Assembly (NCBI RefSeq): GCF_004332155.1
Contig: NZ_SJDV01000004.1
Coordinates: 372,001 to 436,000 of the forward strand
Reading direction: 5' to 3'
Origin: Gramella sp. KN1008
Lineage (GTDB): Bacteria > Bacteroidota > Bacteroidia > Flavobacteriales > Flavobacteriaceae
Length of the DNA: 64,000 nt
The stretch's first letter is position 1. Every line of letters begins with the position of its first letter. Shown here piece after piece: positions 19,401-27,730 of the stretch. A program made the translations under genes and the position numbers. The notes beneath the pieces were generated by a model. It saw nothing but the letters and a program-made list of their open reading frames with translations. It was not told where the DNA came from and ran no database searches.

Positions 19401-19548
19401 TACGGATTGTGACACCCGGAAGAGGCATACCATCTTCCTGATTAGTTACTGTTCCAGTCACAACCACCTCTTGTGCCCATACCGAGAAGCACAAGAGGCT
19501 AAATAAAAATATTAATGAATGTCTTAATAATTTCAGTTGGTTTTTCAT
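16459..19548 (-). CDS. susC: SusC-type TonB-dependent outer-membrane transporter
   Basis: A 1,029-residue SusC/RagA-type TonB-dependent transporter that imports glycan fragments across the outer membrane with energy from TonB-ExbBD. The start at 19548 (MKNQLKLL) is preferred to an ATG 27 bp upstream because it directly precedes the signal peptide ending in VWAQ. Next come the carboxypeptidase-like regulatory domain (VTGTVTNQEDGMPLPGVTI), a DEVVVVGYGTAKRRDLTGA segment with the TonB-box region, the plug domain with SVQSALAGRVAGVQI, and a C-terminal beta barrel ending in a strand rich in aromatic and charged residues. A DVNGDGIID loop common in SusC proteins is present near residue 835. It is the first gene of the minus-strand operon and is divergent from the hybrid regulator. 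Confidence 0.95.
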   Translation of the reverse strand: MKNQLKLLRHSLIFLFSLLCFSVWAQEVVVTGTVTNQEDGMPLPGVTIRIEGTNDGVITDFDGNYTIKVDNPNARLLFSYTGFAEQSVVVGDQRTINISLEPVFTDLDEVVVVGYGTAKRRDLTGAVASVKGTSMEKGKPLSVQSALAGRVAGVQISQTDNSPGAGVRMLVRGGSTLTGGNQPLYVIDNFPIVPDNSDPSQNPLADLNPNDIESVEVLKDASATAVFGALGANGVILITTKLGKLGKPQINFEYNSGVSYMTNTPNILDDQEYLQWQIERGPQLNFINSGNQSSIQQWIDIQNSGQEGSVWIDRITRPAYTNQADISFSGGAEGTRYRLSAGYLGQEGVIKNSDFNRTNLSANLEQKIGKKIKIGSTITYSSKKTEGLVTVWDQNSLLKTVFQLNPFMPDDFDIADFPEDDATFIWNSENVLTYIDEVQNFSESERVLGNLFLEYKLADNLSWYTSYGINQFNDEDSQFYPSSVRRGFSNNGYARFRTRKTENTNFQTRLNYNKSIEKHSFNATTVFEARTHDLNIQTFGASNFEEQSLGLFDLSSAAQSDFPVNIVDERTALSFLARLGYSYADKYLLTASYRGDADSRFGSNNKWGYFPSLALGWVASEEDFIKDLNTFDLFKLRLSYGETGNSQIPTYQSLARLNTQRYIFGDALVVGQVPGSVANPDLQWEITTQYNIGLDLSFFKNRLSVTTDAYYKETNDLLLDVQLPLTSGFETAVQNVGSISNKGLEFAVQSLNIDTENFSWNTTFTWSTNKSEVLDLGEREEMYFSRVFNYNFRDEILLRVGEEVGTFVGYIEDEVLNSENEIANSPESQLLENIPGQVKFKDVNGDGIIDTNDRVIIGKTQPDFIGGFNSEMVYKNFDFSFFLRWSYGNDVINANPLFLDRVGNGNWNTLEGFVPNAFTPLNPDGTVHGQVPDTYSNFMKSSIVEDGSFLKCDYITLGYTLPQDMMTNYGLKSMRLFSRVNNPFMITRYSWFDPEVSTGFGTAAKVGPGVDYATYPRSVTFTVGASIKL

Positions 19549-19800
19549 AAAAATTAATTTAAGAGTTAAAATCAAGCTCTGGATGAATACGATTAAAGTG
19601 ATTTCTTCCGAGGATCTTTATATATATCAAATTAACAATTTTTAACACTTATCTACAGGTCTATAAAATTTCATTTTCTGGTTTATATCTGTTCAGTAGG
19701 TGGTAATTTCTGGTCTGTTTAGGGGTAAATTTAGTTCAGGTGAAAGATTCTGATATTCAACTTTATGAAGAGCAGCCCTTAAAGTTGTAATATTGTGTTT
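19549..19800. promoter_or_regulatory. Divergent control region between susC and its regulator
   Basis: These 252 bp separate the start of susC (minus) from the start of the hybrid sensor (plus) and must hold both promoters. TTTCTGG occurs at 19675-19681 and 19707-19713 (32 bp apart), and GTTCAG at 19691-19696 and 19734-19739 (43 bp apart), near three and four helical turns. These could be binding repeats for the AraC-type domain. A 7-of-8 match to TAnnTTTG (TTAATTTG) lies at 19628-19635 on the minus strand and could serve susC; no convincing box was found for the plus strand. Confidence 0.45.
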
Positions 19801-22800
19801 ATGAGACAGACTGCTAAGATAACCCTGGTGTTTTTTTTAATTCTTCTAAATACTAATATCTACTCGCAAGTTAGACGTTTTCATCATGTAACCTCAAACC
19901 AGGGCCTTTCCCAGAGCGAAGTATATTGTTTTTTAAAAGACAGTAGAGGCTTTATGTGGTTTGGGACTGTTGATGGTCTCAATCGTTTTGATGGTTATAG
20001 TATTGAAATTTTCAATACCGAAAAAAACAATCCCAATGCTTTAACCAATAATACAGTACGAAGTCTTGTCGAAGATACTAAAGGCCGAATATGGATTGGT
20101 ACAGATGATGGTTTAAATATGTATGACCCCCACCAGGAAATAATTAAACAAATAATCCCTGTTTCTTCTTCGTCCCAGAAACTAAATATTAATACATTAT
20201 TAATATATGACACTCAATTATACCTGGGCACGGGAAGTGGTTTGTTTCGCATTAATCTTGATGGCCAGTTTAATGTTGAGAAAGTGCTAGATATAAAACG
20301 GATTGATCTCCAAACTGAACAGGGTGAAACATTAGGGAATATAGTCAATTTAAAAGAATGCAGTCTTGGTGGTTTATGGGTGCAAACAAGTAGTATGGTG
20401 AGTAGGATATTATTTGATAATCAGAGTGATAAAGCCGTTATCGTAGAAACCCCCATAATGGATCCCGCGTTCAGTTTATTTGATCTGGCAGAAGATAACT
20501 CCAATAATCTGTGGGTTTCATGTAGTAAAAGTGGTTTGTTAAGATATAATATACGTACAAAAGAGAAATATATTTTTAAACCTACCGATTCTAATTATGG
20601 CCCTTCCTCCTTGAAATGCTCAGATATTGCTGTTGATTTATTGGGGAATGTCTGGATAGGGACACTTGATAACGGTCTTAATCTAATTACCACAGATCAG
20701 GTTAATAATGAAAATATAGAATTTGAATACCTGCAATATAATCCTTACGATCCTTCTAGTTTAAATTCTAACCTCATCCGTACGTTATATTCTTCTAGAG
20801 ATAACATTGTATGGGTTGGAACCATTGGAAAAGGAGTTAATTATTTTGATTGGGATCAGAAAAATTTTAATAACCTTAGGATTAATAATTCCACCACGAA
20901 TGGGTCAAACTTTATTCGGGCTGTATATATGAATCCTGGTGAGGAATTGTGGGTGGGGACCCATAGTAATGGTCTTTATCAGATTAATAGGGATATAAAA
21001 AATATAGATAAACTCGGGCTAGAAAATAAGACTGTCTTTTATATAACTTCCTATGCTGAAAATAAATATTTTATCTGTTCTGATGAAGGTTTGTATTTAA
21101 TTGAAGAGTCCGAAAACGATATCAATATTTTGAGCCATGAAGAATCAAATGCTACTTTTTATATCGTCAGGGGTAAACAAGGCTTTTACTGGCTAGCATC
21201 ATTTGAAGGCTTATTCCGTTTAAAAGTTAATGATGATAAAATAATTGTTGATAAAAATTATTCCTTAAAGTCTAAGGAGTCAAACCACCCCCAGAACTGT
21301 AGAGTTCTTTATTTCAATGATGAGTCAAATAATCTATTGGTAGGTACCGAAGGGGATGGACTTCATATTCTGTCTCTAGATGATGAACAGGAAGTAATTA
21401 AGGATGAGAAATATAAAAGTAGCGAATCTGATGGTTCAATTAGTAATAATTATATCAGATCCATTATTAAGGATAGCCATGGTTATTTTTGGATTGGAAC
21501 TTATGAGGGCCTAAATAAGATAATCACTTCTTCTTTAGAAGGAGAGATTTCTTTTAAGACCTATACCAAAAAAGATGGATTACCAAATAATATGATCAAT
21601 TCAATAATTGAAGATGATGAAAATTCTTTGTGGATAGGAACGAATAAAGGTCTGTCAAAGTATATACCAACTAGTAAACTCTTTGTAAACTATTTTGAGA
21701 GTGATGGTATTCAAAGTAATGAGTTTTCAGAGCATACTACCTATAAGACCCAAAATGGTGAAATTATTATGGGGGGAGTTAATGGTATAACCACTTTTTA
21801 CCCTGATAAAATAAATAAGAGTAAACGAAAGCCTGAAACAACTATTACAGATTTTTACATTGATGGAAATCGAATCCATCCAAATAAGACTTTTGGAAAA
21901 AATGTCCCTTTAAAAAAAGGCATATCAGTTGCCGATACTGTCAATCTTCTTCCTACGCAAAATAATATCAGTTTTGAATTTTCTTCAATGCTTTATCCAG
22001 ATATAGAGAAAATAAAGTATGCATATATGCTTGATGGTTTTGACAAGGGGTGGCAATATACGGAGGGAACTACAGCTAATTACACAAATCTGGATCATGG
22101 CAGCTATATATTTAAAGTTAAATCCACCAATAGTGATGGTGTCTGGGAAGAAGAAGGTAGAAATTTAGCTATTCATATAAAAACCCCTTTTAAATATACC
22201 TGGTATGCATATGCTCTATATTTTCTTGTTATTATATTGATTCTGGTTTACTTTTCATATTATTCAATTATTCGCTATACCACGAAGAAGAAGCTGTTAT
22301 TAGAGCAAGAACATAATCATAAGGTTCAATCTTTAAACCAATTAAGAACGCAATTCTTTATTAATATATCCCATGATTTAAGAACCCCTTTAACTTTAAT
22401 AAAAGCCCCCCTGGATAGCATTCTCAAAGAAAAGAATCTTAATCATGATTTAAAGGAAAAATTGTTTTTAATAAGACGGAATGTAAAACGACTAAACTAC
22501 CTTGTAGAACAACTACTGGATGTTAGAAGGACAGAAAATCAGAAATTAGTTGCCCATTTAAAAGAACAGGATATAATAGCTTTTACCAAAAAAGAAATTT
22601 CACACTTTACTTATGCATTTCGTAAAAAAGGTTTACGATGGAACGTTAACTCACCGTTTTCTAGCTTAATTATTGGATTTGATTCAGGAATGCTTTCTAA
22701 AGTTTATTTTAATCTAATTTCGAATGCCTTAAAATATACCGAGTATGGAGAGGTTGACATTCAAATAAGTGAGGTTCAGAAATATGAACATGCTATTCTT

Positions 22801-23910
22801 GCTAATTCTCCATACGATTCTTTCATAAAGGTGGAAATAAGCGATACTGGGAAGGGAATACCAAGAGAAAAACTGAAACTTGTTTTTGATCGTTTTTATC
22901 AGGAAGATACTGCTTATGGTAAAGGTTATGGTATTGGGCTGTCTCATACCTATCAATTGATAGAGGCCCATGATGGATTTATTGAAGCTGAAAGCGAGGA
23001 AAATAAGGGGACCACATTTAGGTTCTTTATTCCCCATGTGAACACTTCGAGTACAGGAAATAAAGCAGTAGGATCTGGTGAAGATGATATTTACAGAATA
23101 GAAAATGAAATACCTGCAAAGAAAATAAAACCGGTTAAAGATTCTGCAAAAACAGTATTAATTGTAGAGGATAATGCTGATATGAGATCTTACATTAAAT
23201 CTGAACTCATAAATAAATATAATATTTTAGAAGCAGCAGATGGAATACAAGGTATCGAAAGGGCAGAAAACTATGATATAGACTTAATTATAAGTGACCT
23301 CATGATGCCCAATATGGACGGTATGTCCTTTTGTCATCATATTAAAACCAATCTCAAAACAAGCCATATACCTATAATTTTACTTACTGCTAAAATAGAT
23401 AAGCAGTCTAAATATAAAGGAATTGAGACGGGGGCGGATGATTATATTACCAAGCCTTTCGAAATGGAATATTTAAGCCTCCGTATAGAGAATTTGCTGC
23501 AATCACGAGAAAAACTGAGAAAAATCTTTCAAGCTAAAGGCAGCTTTTTAAAGCCTTCAGCTGTCACTGTGAATTCCATGGATGAAAAGTTTTTAAAAGA
23601 GCTTATGGAATATATAGAGAAAGGAATTCCGGACTCCGAGTTCAATGTAAATTCACTGGAGAAGAAATTAGGAATGAGTCATTCCAACTTCTATAGAAAG
23701 GTTAAGAGCCTTACAGGTCAGTCAGGAAAAGAAATTTTAGATGAAATGAGAATGAACAGAGCCAAACAAATTCTCAGGGATAATAATAAAATAAGAATAA
23801 ATGAAGTTGCGTATATGGTTGGTTTCACAAATCCGAAATATTTTGGAAAAAACTTTAAAGAAACCTTTGGAGTTTCGCCCTCAGATATGAAAAGACAAAA
23901 TATTTCCTAG
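19801..23910 (+). CDS. Hybrid two-component system sensor/AraC regulator
   Basis: A 1,369-residue hybrid two-component protein of the kind that controls polysaccharide-use loci in Bacteroidetes. The ATG at 19801 begins a signal peptide (MRQTAKITL..IYSQ); a GTG two codons earlier is less likely. The periplasmic half is a series of Reg_prop beta-propeller repeats, with recurring WIGT.DGLN-type motifs, then a Y_Y_Y domain (around residues 710-790). One membrane helix follows near residues 800-822. Cytoplasmic parts are a histidine kinase with His858 in NISHDLRTPL, an ATPase domain with SNALKYT, DTGKGIP and GYGIGLS, a receiver with Asp1166 in ISDLMMPNMDG, and a C-terminal AraC-type HTH (VAYMVGFTNPKYFGKNFK). 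All key residues are present. It most likely senses an oligosaccharide in the periplasm and activates the divergent susC operon. Confidence 0.96.
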   Translation: MRQTAKITLVFFLILLNTNIYSQVRRFHHVTSNQGLSQSEVYCFLKDSRGFMWFGTVDGLNRFDGYSIEIFNTEKNNPNALTNNTVRSLVEDTKGRIWIGTDDGLNMYDPHQEIIKQIIPVSSSSQKLNINTLLIYDTQLYLGTGSGLFRINLDGQFNVEKVLDIKRIDLQTEQGETLGNIVNLKECSLGGLWVQTSSMVSRILFDNQSDKAVIVETPIMDPAFSLFDLAEDNSNNLWVSCSKSGLLRYNIRTKEKYIFKPTDSNYGPSSLKCSDIAVDLLGNVWIGTLDNGLNLITTDQVNNENIEFEYLQYNPYDPSSLNSNLIRTLYSSRDNIVWVGTIGKGVNYFDWDQKNFNNLRINNSTTNGSNFIRAVYMNPGEELWVGTHSNGLYQINRDIKNIDKLGLENKTVFYITSYAENKYFICSDEGLYLIEESENDINILSHEESNATFYIVRGKQGFYWLASFEGLFRLKVNDDKIIVDKNYSLKSKESNHPQNCRVLYFNDESNNLLVGTEGDGLHILSLDDEQEVIKDEKYKSSESDGSISNNYIRSIIKDSHGYFWIGTYEGLNKIITSSLEGEISFKTYTKKDGLPNNMINSIIEDDENSLWIGTNKGLSKYIPTSKLFVNYFESDGIQSNEFSEHTTYKTQNGEIIMGGVNGITTFYPDKINKSKRKPETTITDFYIDGNRIHPNKTFGKNVPLKKGISVADTVNLLPTQNNISFEFSSMLYPDIEKIKYAYMLDGFDKGWQYTEGTTANYTNLDHGSYIFKVKSTNSDGVWEEEGRNLAIHIKTPFKYTWYAYALYFLVIILILVYFSYYSIIRYTTKKKLLLEQEHNHKVQSLNQLRTQFFINISHDLRTPLTLIKAPLDSILKEKNLNHDLKEKLFLIRRNVKRLNYLVEQLLDVRRTENQKLVAHLKEQDIIAFTKKEISHFTYAFRKKGLRWNVNSPFSSLIIGFDSGMLSKVYFNLISNALKYTEYGEVDIQISEVQKYEHAILANSPYDSFIKVEISDTGKGIPREKLKLVFDRFYQEDTAYGKGYGIGLSHTYQLIEAHDGFIEAESEENKGTTFRFFIPHVNTSSTGNKAVGSGEDDIYRIENEIPAKKIKPVKDSAKTVLIVEDNADMRSYIKSELINKYNILEAADGIQGIERAENYDIDLIISDLMMPNMDGMSFCHHIKTNLKTSHIPIILLTAKIDKQSKYKGIETGADDYITKPFEMEYLSLRIENLLQSREKLRKIFQAKGSFLKPSAVTVNSMDEKFLKELMEYIEKGIPDSEFNVNSLEKKLGMSHSNFYRKVKSLTGQSGKEILDEMRMNRAKQILRDNNKIRINEVAYMVGFTNPKYFGKNFKETFGVSPSDMKRQNIS

Positions 23911-24144
23911 ATGAACCTAAAAAAGTGAATACCTATAAAGAATCAAAAAATAAAATCGTGGAGGTGATAGGTAATAAATTGGTTTAGACTCTCATGGATG
24001 TAGAGAATTATATGCATGATCGAACAAATTAATAAAGGATTTAATTAAATGAAACAAAAGGAAAGTTTTATCGAGAACGAATAACTAAGATTATAGCTTA
24101 TTCTAAAGCCTTATATTTGTTAGTTGCGAATGAAAATCAAAAAA

Positions 24145-24166
24145 ACCCGCTTCATCTGAAGCGGGT
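24145..24166. terminator. Bidirectional terminator next to tRNA-Phe
   Basis: ACCCGCTTCA at 24145-24154 pairs with TGAAGCGGGT at 24157-24166, a 10-bp stem with T-runs on both sides in either orientation. It lies 9 bp past the 3' end of the tRNA gene and would also stop any read-through from the regulator gene. Confidence 0.85.
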
Positions 24167-24175
24167 TTTTAAAGG

Positions 24176-24248
<73 letters not shown>

Positions 24249-24268
24249 GTTTGCTTTGAAAGCGGTGG

Positions 24269-24300
24269 CAAATATAAATTCATTTTTAAAATCTCACAAA
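24269..24300 (-). promoter_or_regulatory. Bacteroidetes-type promoter of tRNA-Phe
   Basis: On the minus strand TTTG (24297-24300) is followed after 20 nt by TATATTTG (24269-24276), an exact TAnnTTTG box. Both elements and the spacing match the known primary sigma-factor promoter of Bacteroidetes. The -7 box ends 20 bp before the tRNA. Confidence 0.7.
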
Positions 24301-24324
24301 GGAATTATTAAAAAAATGCTTTCG

Positions 24325-24332
24325 TATTTTTG
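24325..24332 (+). promoter_or_regulatory. TAnnTTTG box before coaX
   Basis: TATTTTTG is an exact match to the Bacteroidetes -7 element, 19 bp before the coaX start. No TTTG partner was found at the right distance upstream, so the call rests on the -7 box and its position. Confidence 0.45.
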
Positions 24333-24351
24333 AGATCTAAAGATAAGCTGA

Positions 24352-25083
24352 ATGAATTTAGTCATCGATGCTGGAAATACTCTTGTGAAGACTGCTGTTT
24401 TTCAAAATAATAGGCTTTTAGAAAGACGGGCTTTTAACAAGAAGGAATTTTCTGAAAATTTTCAAATTATTTGCAAAGACTTCCCTGAAATAACCCATGC
24501 GGTGATCTCAAGTGTGACTTCTGATGATGCTGAGATCATTTCGGAAGTGAAAGGGATCTATTTTCTGCTGGAATTGAATAGCACTATTAAGCTGCCCTTT
24601 AAGAATGAATATGCCACGCCGGCCACTTTGGGTAAAGACAGGATGGCGCTTGTAGCGGCCGCGGTAAAAGATTATCCCGGTCAGAACGTTTTAGTGATAG
24701 ATGCCGGAACCTGTATTACCTATGATATAAAAACAGCCGATGAGAGCTATCTTGGCGGAGCCATTTCGCCGGGAATGGGAATGAGGTTCCGGTCGCTGCA
24801 CAAGTTTACCGCCAATTTGCCGTTAGTAGAACCTAAACCTGATGTGGAACTTATCGGGAAATCTACCGAAACGAGTATTCTATCGGGAATTATTAACGGA
24901 ATTAGAATGGAGTTGAGGGGCACAATTGAGGCTTACCGGGCTGAATTCAAAGATTTAACAGTAATTTTTACCGGTGGGGACAGTCAAATTTTGTCTATAC
25001 CATTAAAAAATAGCATATTTGCGAACTCAAATTTTTTGTTAGAAGGACTTAATTTCATTCTAGAATTTAACAAAACTCAATGA
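24352..25083 (+). CDS. coaX: Type III pantothenate kinase
   Basis: A 243-residue type III pantothenate kinase, which phosphorylates pantothenate in the first step of coenzyme A synthesis in the cytoplasm. The ASKHA-fold phosphate motifs are visible: IDAGNT at residues 5-10, TLGKDRMA near residue 85, and IDAGTCITYD near residues 109-118, followed by LGGAISPGMGMR. The length is usual for the family. The stop overlaps the next start by 4 bp (ATGA), so it heads a plus-strand operon with outer-membrane and lipopolysaccharide-transport genes, a grouping common in flavobacteria although the pathways are not obviously linked. An exact TAnnTTTG box lies 19 bp upstream. Confidence 0.95.
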   Translation: MNLVIDAGNTLVKTAVFQNNRLLERRAFNKKEFSENFQIICKDFPEITHAVISSVTSDDAEIISEVKGIYFLLELNSTIKLPFKNEYATPATLGKDRMALVAAAVKDYPGQNVLVIDAGTCITYDIKTADESYLGGAISPGMGMRFRSLHKFTANLPLVEPKPDVELIGKSTETSILSGIINGIRMELRGTIEAYRAEFKDLTVIFTGGDSQILSIPLKNSIFANSNFLLEGLNFILEFNKTQ

Positions 25084-26336
25084 TAAAACGATTTATAGTA
25101 ATCGTAGCTTTATTTTTAGCTTTTAGTGCCCAGGCACAGGAAAACGTATCTTCACCCTATTCGTACTATGGTATTGGCTTAACCAACTTCAAAGGGACTG
25201 TTGCTAACAGGTCTATGGGAGGCTTCAGTATTTTTAATGATAGTATTCATTCCAATCTTCAGAACCCTGCTTCCTATGGTAGGCTTAAACTTACAAACTA
25301 TCTTGTAGGAGCCAGTCATGAAAGAGTGAATCTGGAATCTTCAGAGGCCAGTGACAATGCAAAGATTACCTCTCTGGATTATCTTGCTTTAGGTATTCCG
25401 CTAGGTGATGGCTTTGGAATTGGCGTAGGTTTGATTCCATATACTTCTGTTGGATACAGGATACTTGATATTGAAGATGAATCAGCTAGTCGCCTTAATG
25501 GAAGAGGTGGGATGAATAAGGTTTTTCTTTCTGCAGGCTACGCTTTCAACGATAATTTTAGCATTGGGGTAGATGCTAATTATAATTTTGGTAATTTTCA
25601 GAATAGAAGAACGGTGATCCGGGATGGGATCCAGTTTGGAACTCGTGATGTAAACAGGTCTGATATCAAAGGTTTCAATTTTAATTTTGGAGCTAATTAT
25701 CAGAAAATGCTTACCGAGGAACTGGAACTGCACATCTCAGGAACCTATGCTCCGGCAATGGATCTGAATGCAGAAAATTTCAGAGAGGTTTCCACTGTTG
25801 CTTTTGCCGGCGGAGGGGAGCGCGTTGTGGATGTGCGTGAGGTTGATGTGGAAGATAATGGGTTTAGCCTACCCTCAAAGCTGAGCTTTGGTGTGGGGAT
25901 TGGAAAACCTCATAAATGGTTTGTGGGAGCAGAGTATTCAAATCTTGGCTCTTCTTCTTATGAAGATAGCTTTATGTTTAGAAATGATGGTGGTGAATTT
26001 GAGGATGCTTCCCAGTTTTCGGTGGGCGGATTCTATATTCCCCAGTACAACTCATTTACCAGCTATTTTAATAGGGTGGTTTACAGGGCAGGATTCCGCT
26101 ACGATGGCACGGGTCTTGTTATCAATAATGAGTCCATTAAGGAGTTTGGCATGACGTTTGGATTAGGATTGCCAATTGGAGCCAACAACAGGGATTTATT
26201 CTCTAATGCAAACCTTGGAATCGAGCTTGGCCGCAGAGGCACAACCGATTCGGGATTGATTCAGGAGAATTTTTTAAGATTGTCTGTTGGACTGTCATTA
26301 AACGACAAATGGTTCACTAAAAGAAAATTTGATTAA
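25080..26336 (+). CDS. Outer-membrane beta-barrel protein
   Basis: A 418-residue protein with a signal peptide (MIKRFIVIVALFLAFSAQAQ) and, after it, alternating amphipathic strands rich in Gly, Phe and Tyr, as expected of an outer-membrane barrel. The beginning of the mature part, with SPYSYYGIG, RSMGGFS and NLQNPASY, resembles flavobacterial proteins usually annotated as FadL/OmpP1-like or simply as outer-membrane protein. A specific substrate is not known. It overlaps coaX by 4 bp and runs into the following TPR gene. Its place immediately before TPR, lptC and ppiD-like genes suggests a role in building or maintaining the outer membrane, but this is context only. Confidence 0.7.
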   Translation: MIKRFIVIVALFLAFSAQAQENVSSPYSYYGIGLTNFKGTVANRSMGGFSIFNDSIHSNLQNPASYGRLKLTNYLVGASHERVNLESSEASDNAKITSLDYLALGIPLGDGFGIGVGLIPYTSVGYRILDIEDESASRLNGRGGMNKVFLSAGYAFNDNFSIGVDANYNFGNFQNRRTVIRDGIQFGTRDVNRSDIKGFNFNFGANYQKMLTEELELHISGTYAPAMDLNAENFREVSTVAFAGGGERVVDVREVDVEDNGFSLPSKLSFGVGIGKPHKWFVGAEYSNLGSSSYEDSFMFRNDGGEFEDASQFSVGGFYIPQYNSFTSYFNRVVYRAGFRYDGTGLVINNESIKEFGMTFGLGLPIGANNRDLFSNANLGIELGRRGTTDSGLIQENFLRLSVGLSLNDKWFTKRKFD

Positions 26337-26355
26337 CCACACAATAAACAAGAAG

Positions 26356-27729
26356 ATGAAAAAGAGATTTCTGGCACTATTAACTGTGGCCTTATTAGGT
26401 TCTGGGGCTATGAGCGCACAGTCTGGCGATTGTGCTACAATGGCGGCTTTAGCTTATGATGATGCAAAAGCCAAAAATTATGATGCTGCTTATCCTGCTT
26501 TATTAAAGGTAAGGGAAGAGTGTCCAAAATATAGCCTTGCAACCTATCAGTATCTTGAAAGAGCTATTGAGGCAAAACTTAAATCGGCTAAAGGGGAACA
26601 AAAAGAAGAGCTTGTAGAAGAGCTTATCGAGGTTTGGGAGGAAAGACTTGAGCTTTATCCTAACAAAACTGAAAAGGGTAAGGTGTATTCCGATATCGCT
26701 TTGCTAATGTTCGATAATAAAATAGGAGATAAGGAAGAGCAGTATAATGCTTTCGATAAGGCTTATACTGAAGATAAAGATAACTTTAAAAGCCCTAAAG
26801 GTCTTTACGCATATTTTGACCTGATGGTGGAAATGCAGGATGAAGGCGAAAGATCTCTTCAGGATGTTTTTGATAACTATGACAAGGTTTTTACCAAGAT
26901 CGAGGAAGAAGAGAACGAAGCTGCAGAAAATCTTGCTCCCCTCTTGAAAAAGCAGGAGGAAGGTGAAGATCTTACCTCTAAAGAGGAAAAGCAAATTAAG
27001 TATGCTGAAATTAACCTTTCTAACTATGCTAAGGTAAAGCAGGCAATCAATGCAAAACTTGGTGCGAGAGCAGATTGTGATAATCTTATCCCTCTTTACA
27101 AGAAAGATTTTGATTCTAAGAAGACAGATGTTGCCTGGTTGAAAAATGCTAACGCGAGACTCTCTGCTAAAGACTGTACTGAAGATCCGTTGTTCTTCCA
27201 GGTATCTGAAGCTCTTCATAAATTGGAGCCATCAGCGAAGTCAGCTTATTCTTTAGGTCAGTTAGCCGAAGCTGAAGGAGACAGGGCAAAAGCGCTTGAC
27301 TATTATAATGAAGCTGCAGAGCTTGAGACCAATAAGTCTGACCAGGCTAAGATCTACTATAGAATTGCTAATAACTATAAGGAAAGAGGTAGCTTTAGCC
27401 AGGCAAGAAGCTTTTACCAGAAAGCTTTAAATGCGAAACCTTCTCTGGGTAGTGCTTACTTACAGATAGCCAGCATGTATGCTCAAAGTGCGAATAACTG
27501 TGGTAACGACGCATTTACTAAGAGAGCTGTATACTGGTTGGCTGCGGACTATGCTTCCAGAGCTGCGAGAGTGGACCCGTCTATCTCGAGCAACGCGAAT
27601 CAGGCTGCATCCGCATATAGAGGACGAGCTCCTCAAAAGTCTGATGTATTCCAGTCTTCTTATAATGTAGGAGATGCTATTCAGTTCAACTGCTGGATAG
27701 GTGGAAGCGTTCGTATCCCGAACCAATAA
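26356..27729 (+). CDS. Periplasmic TPR-repeat protein
   Basis: A 457-residue exported protein made of helical repeats. The start at 26356 (MKKRFLALL) is preferred to an ATG at 26329 that overlaps the previous gene, because it begins the signal peptide ending MSAQ. The clearest tetratricopeptide units lie near the C-terminus: one around AYSLGQLAEAEGDRAKALDYY and one around YYRIANNYKERGSFSQARS. The middle is highly charged and rich in Glu and Lys, probably long helices. Two or more cysteines occur in the mature part and could form a disulfide. TPR proteins act as scaffolds; the partner is unknown. It lies 1 bp before the lptC start but a terminator-like hairpin follows within lptC. Confidence 0.8.
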   Translation: MKKRFLALLTVALLGSGAMSAQSGDCATMAALAYDDAKAKNYDAAYPALLKVREECPKYSLATYQYLERAIEAKLKSAKGEQKEELVEELIEVWEERLELYPNKTEKGKVYSDIALLMFDNKIGDKEEQYNAFDKAYTEDKDNFKSPKGLYAYFDLMVEMQDEGERSLQDVFDNYDKVFTKIEEEENEAAENLAPLLKKQEEGEDLTSKEEKQIKYAEINLSNYAKVKQAINAKLGARADCDNLIPLYKKDFDSKKTDVAWLKNANARLSAKDCTEDPLFFQVSEALHKLEPSAKSAYSLGQLAEAEGDRAKALDYYNEAAELETNKSDQAKIYYRIANNYKERGSFSQARSFYQKALNAKPSLGSAYLQIASMYAQSANNCGNDAFTKRAVYWLAADYASRAARVDPSISSNANQAASAYRGRAPQKSDVFQSSYNVGDAIQFNCWIGGSVRIPNQ

Positions 27730-27730
27730 T

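Noticed and set aside
24049..24084. Very short frame (MKQKESFIENE) between the regulator and tRNA-Phe
   Set aside because: Eleven codons with no promoter, terminator or family support; the gap looks non-coding.
26704..27219. Minus-strand frame of 171 codons opposite the TPR gene
   Set aside because: The sense strand encodes charged helical repeats; the antisense product is a Phe/Ile-rich by-product of Glu and Lys codons.
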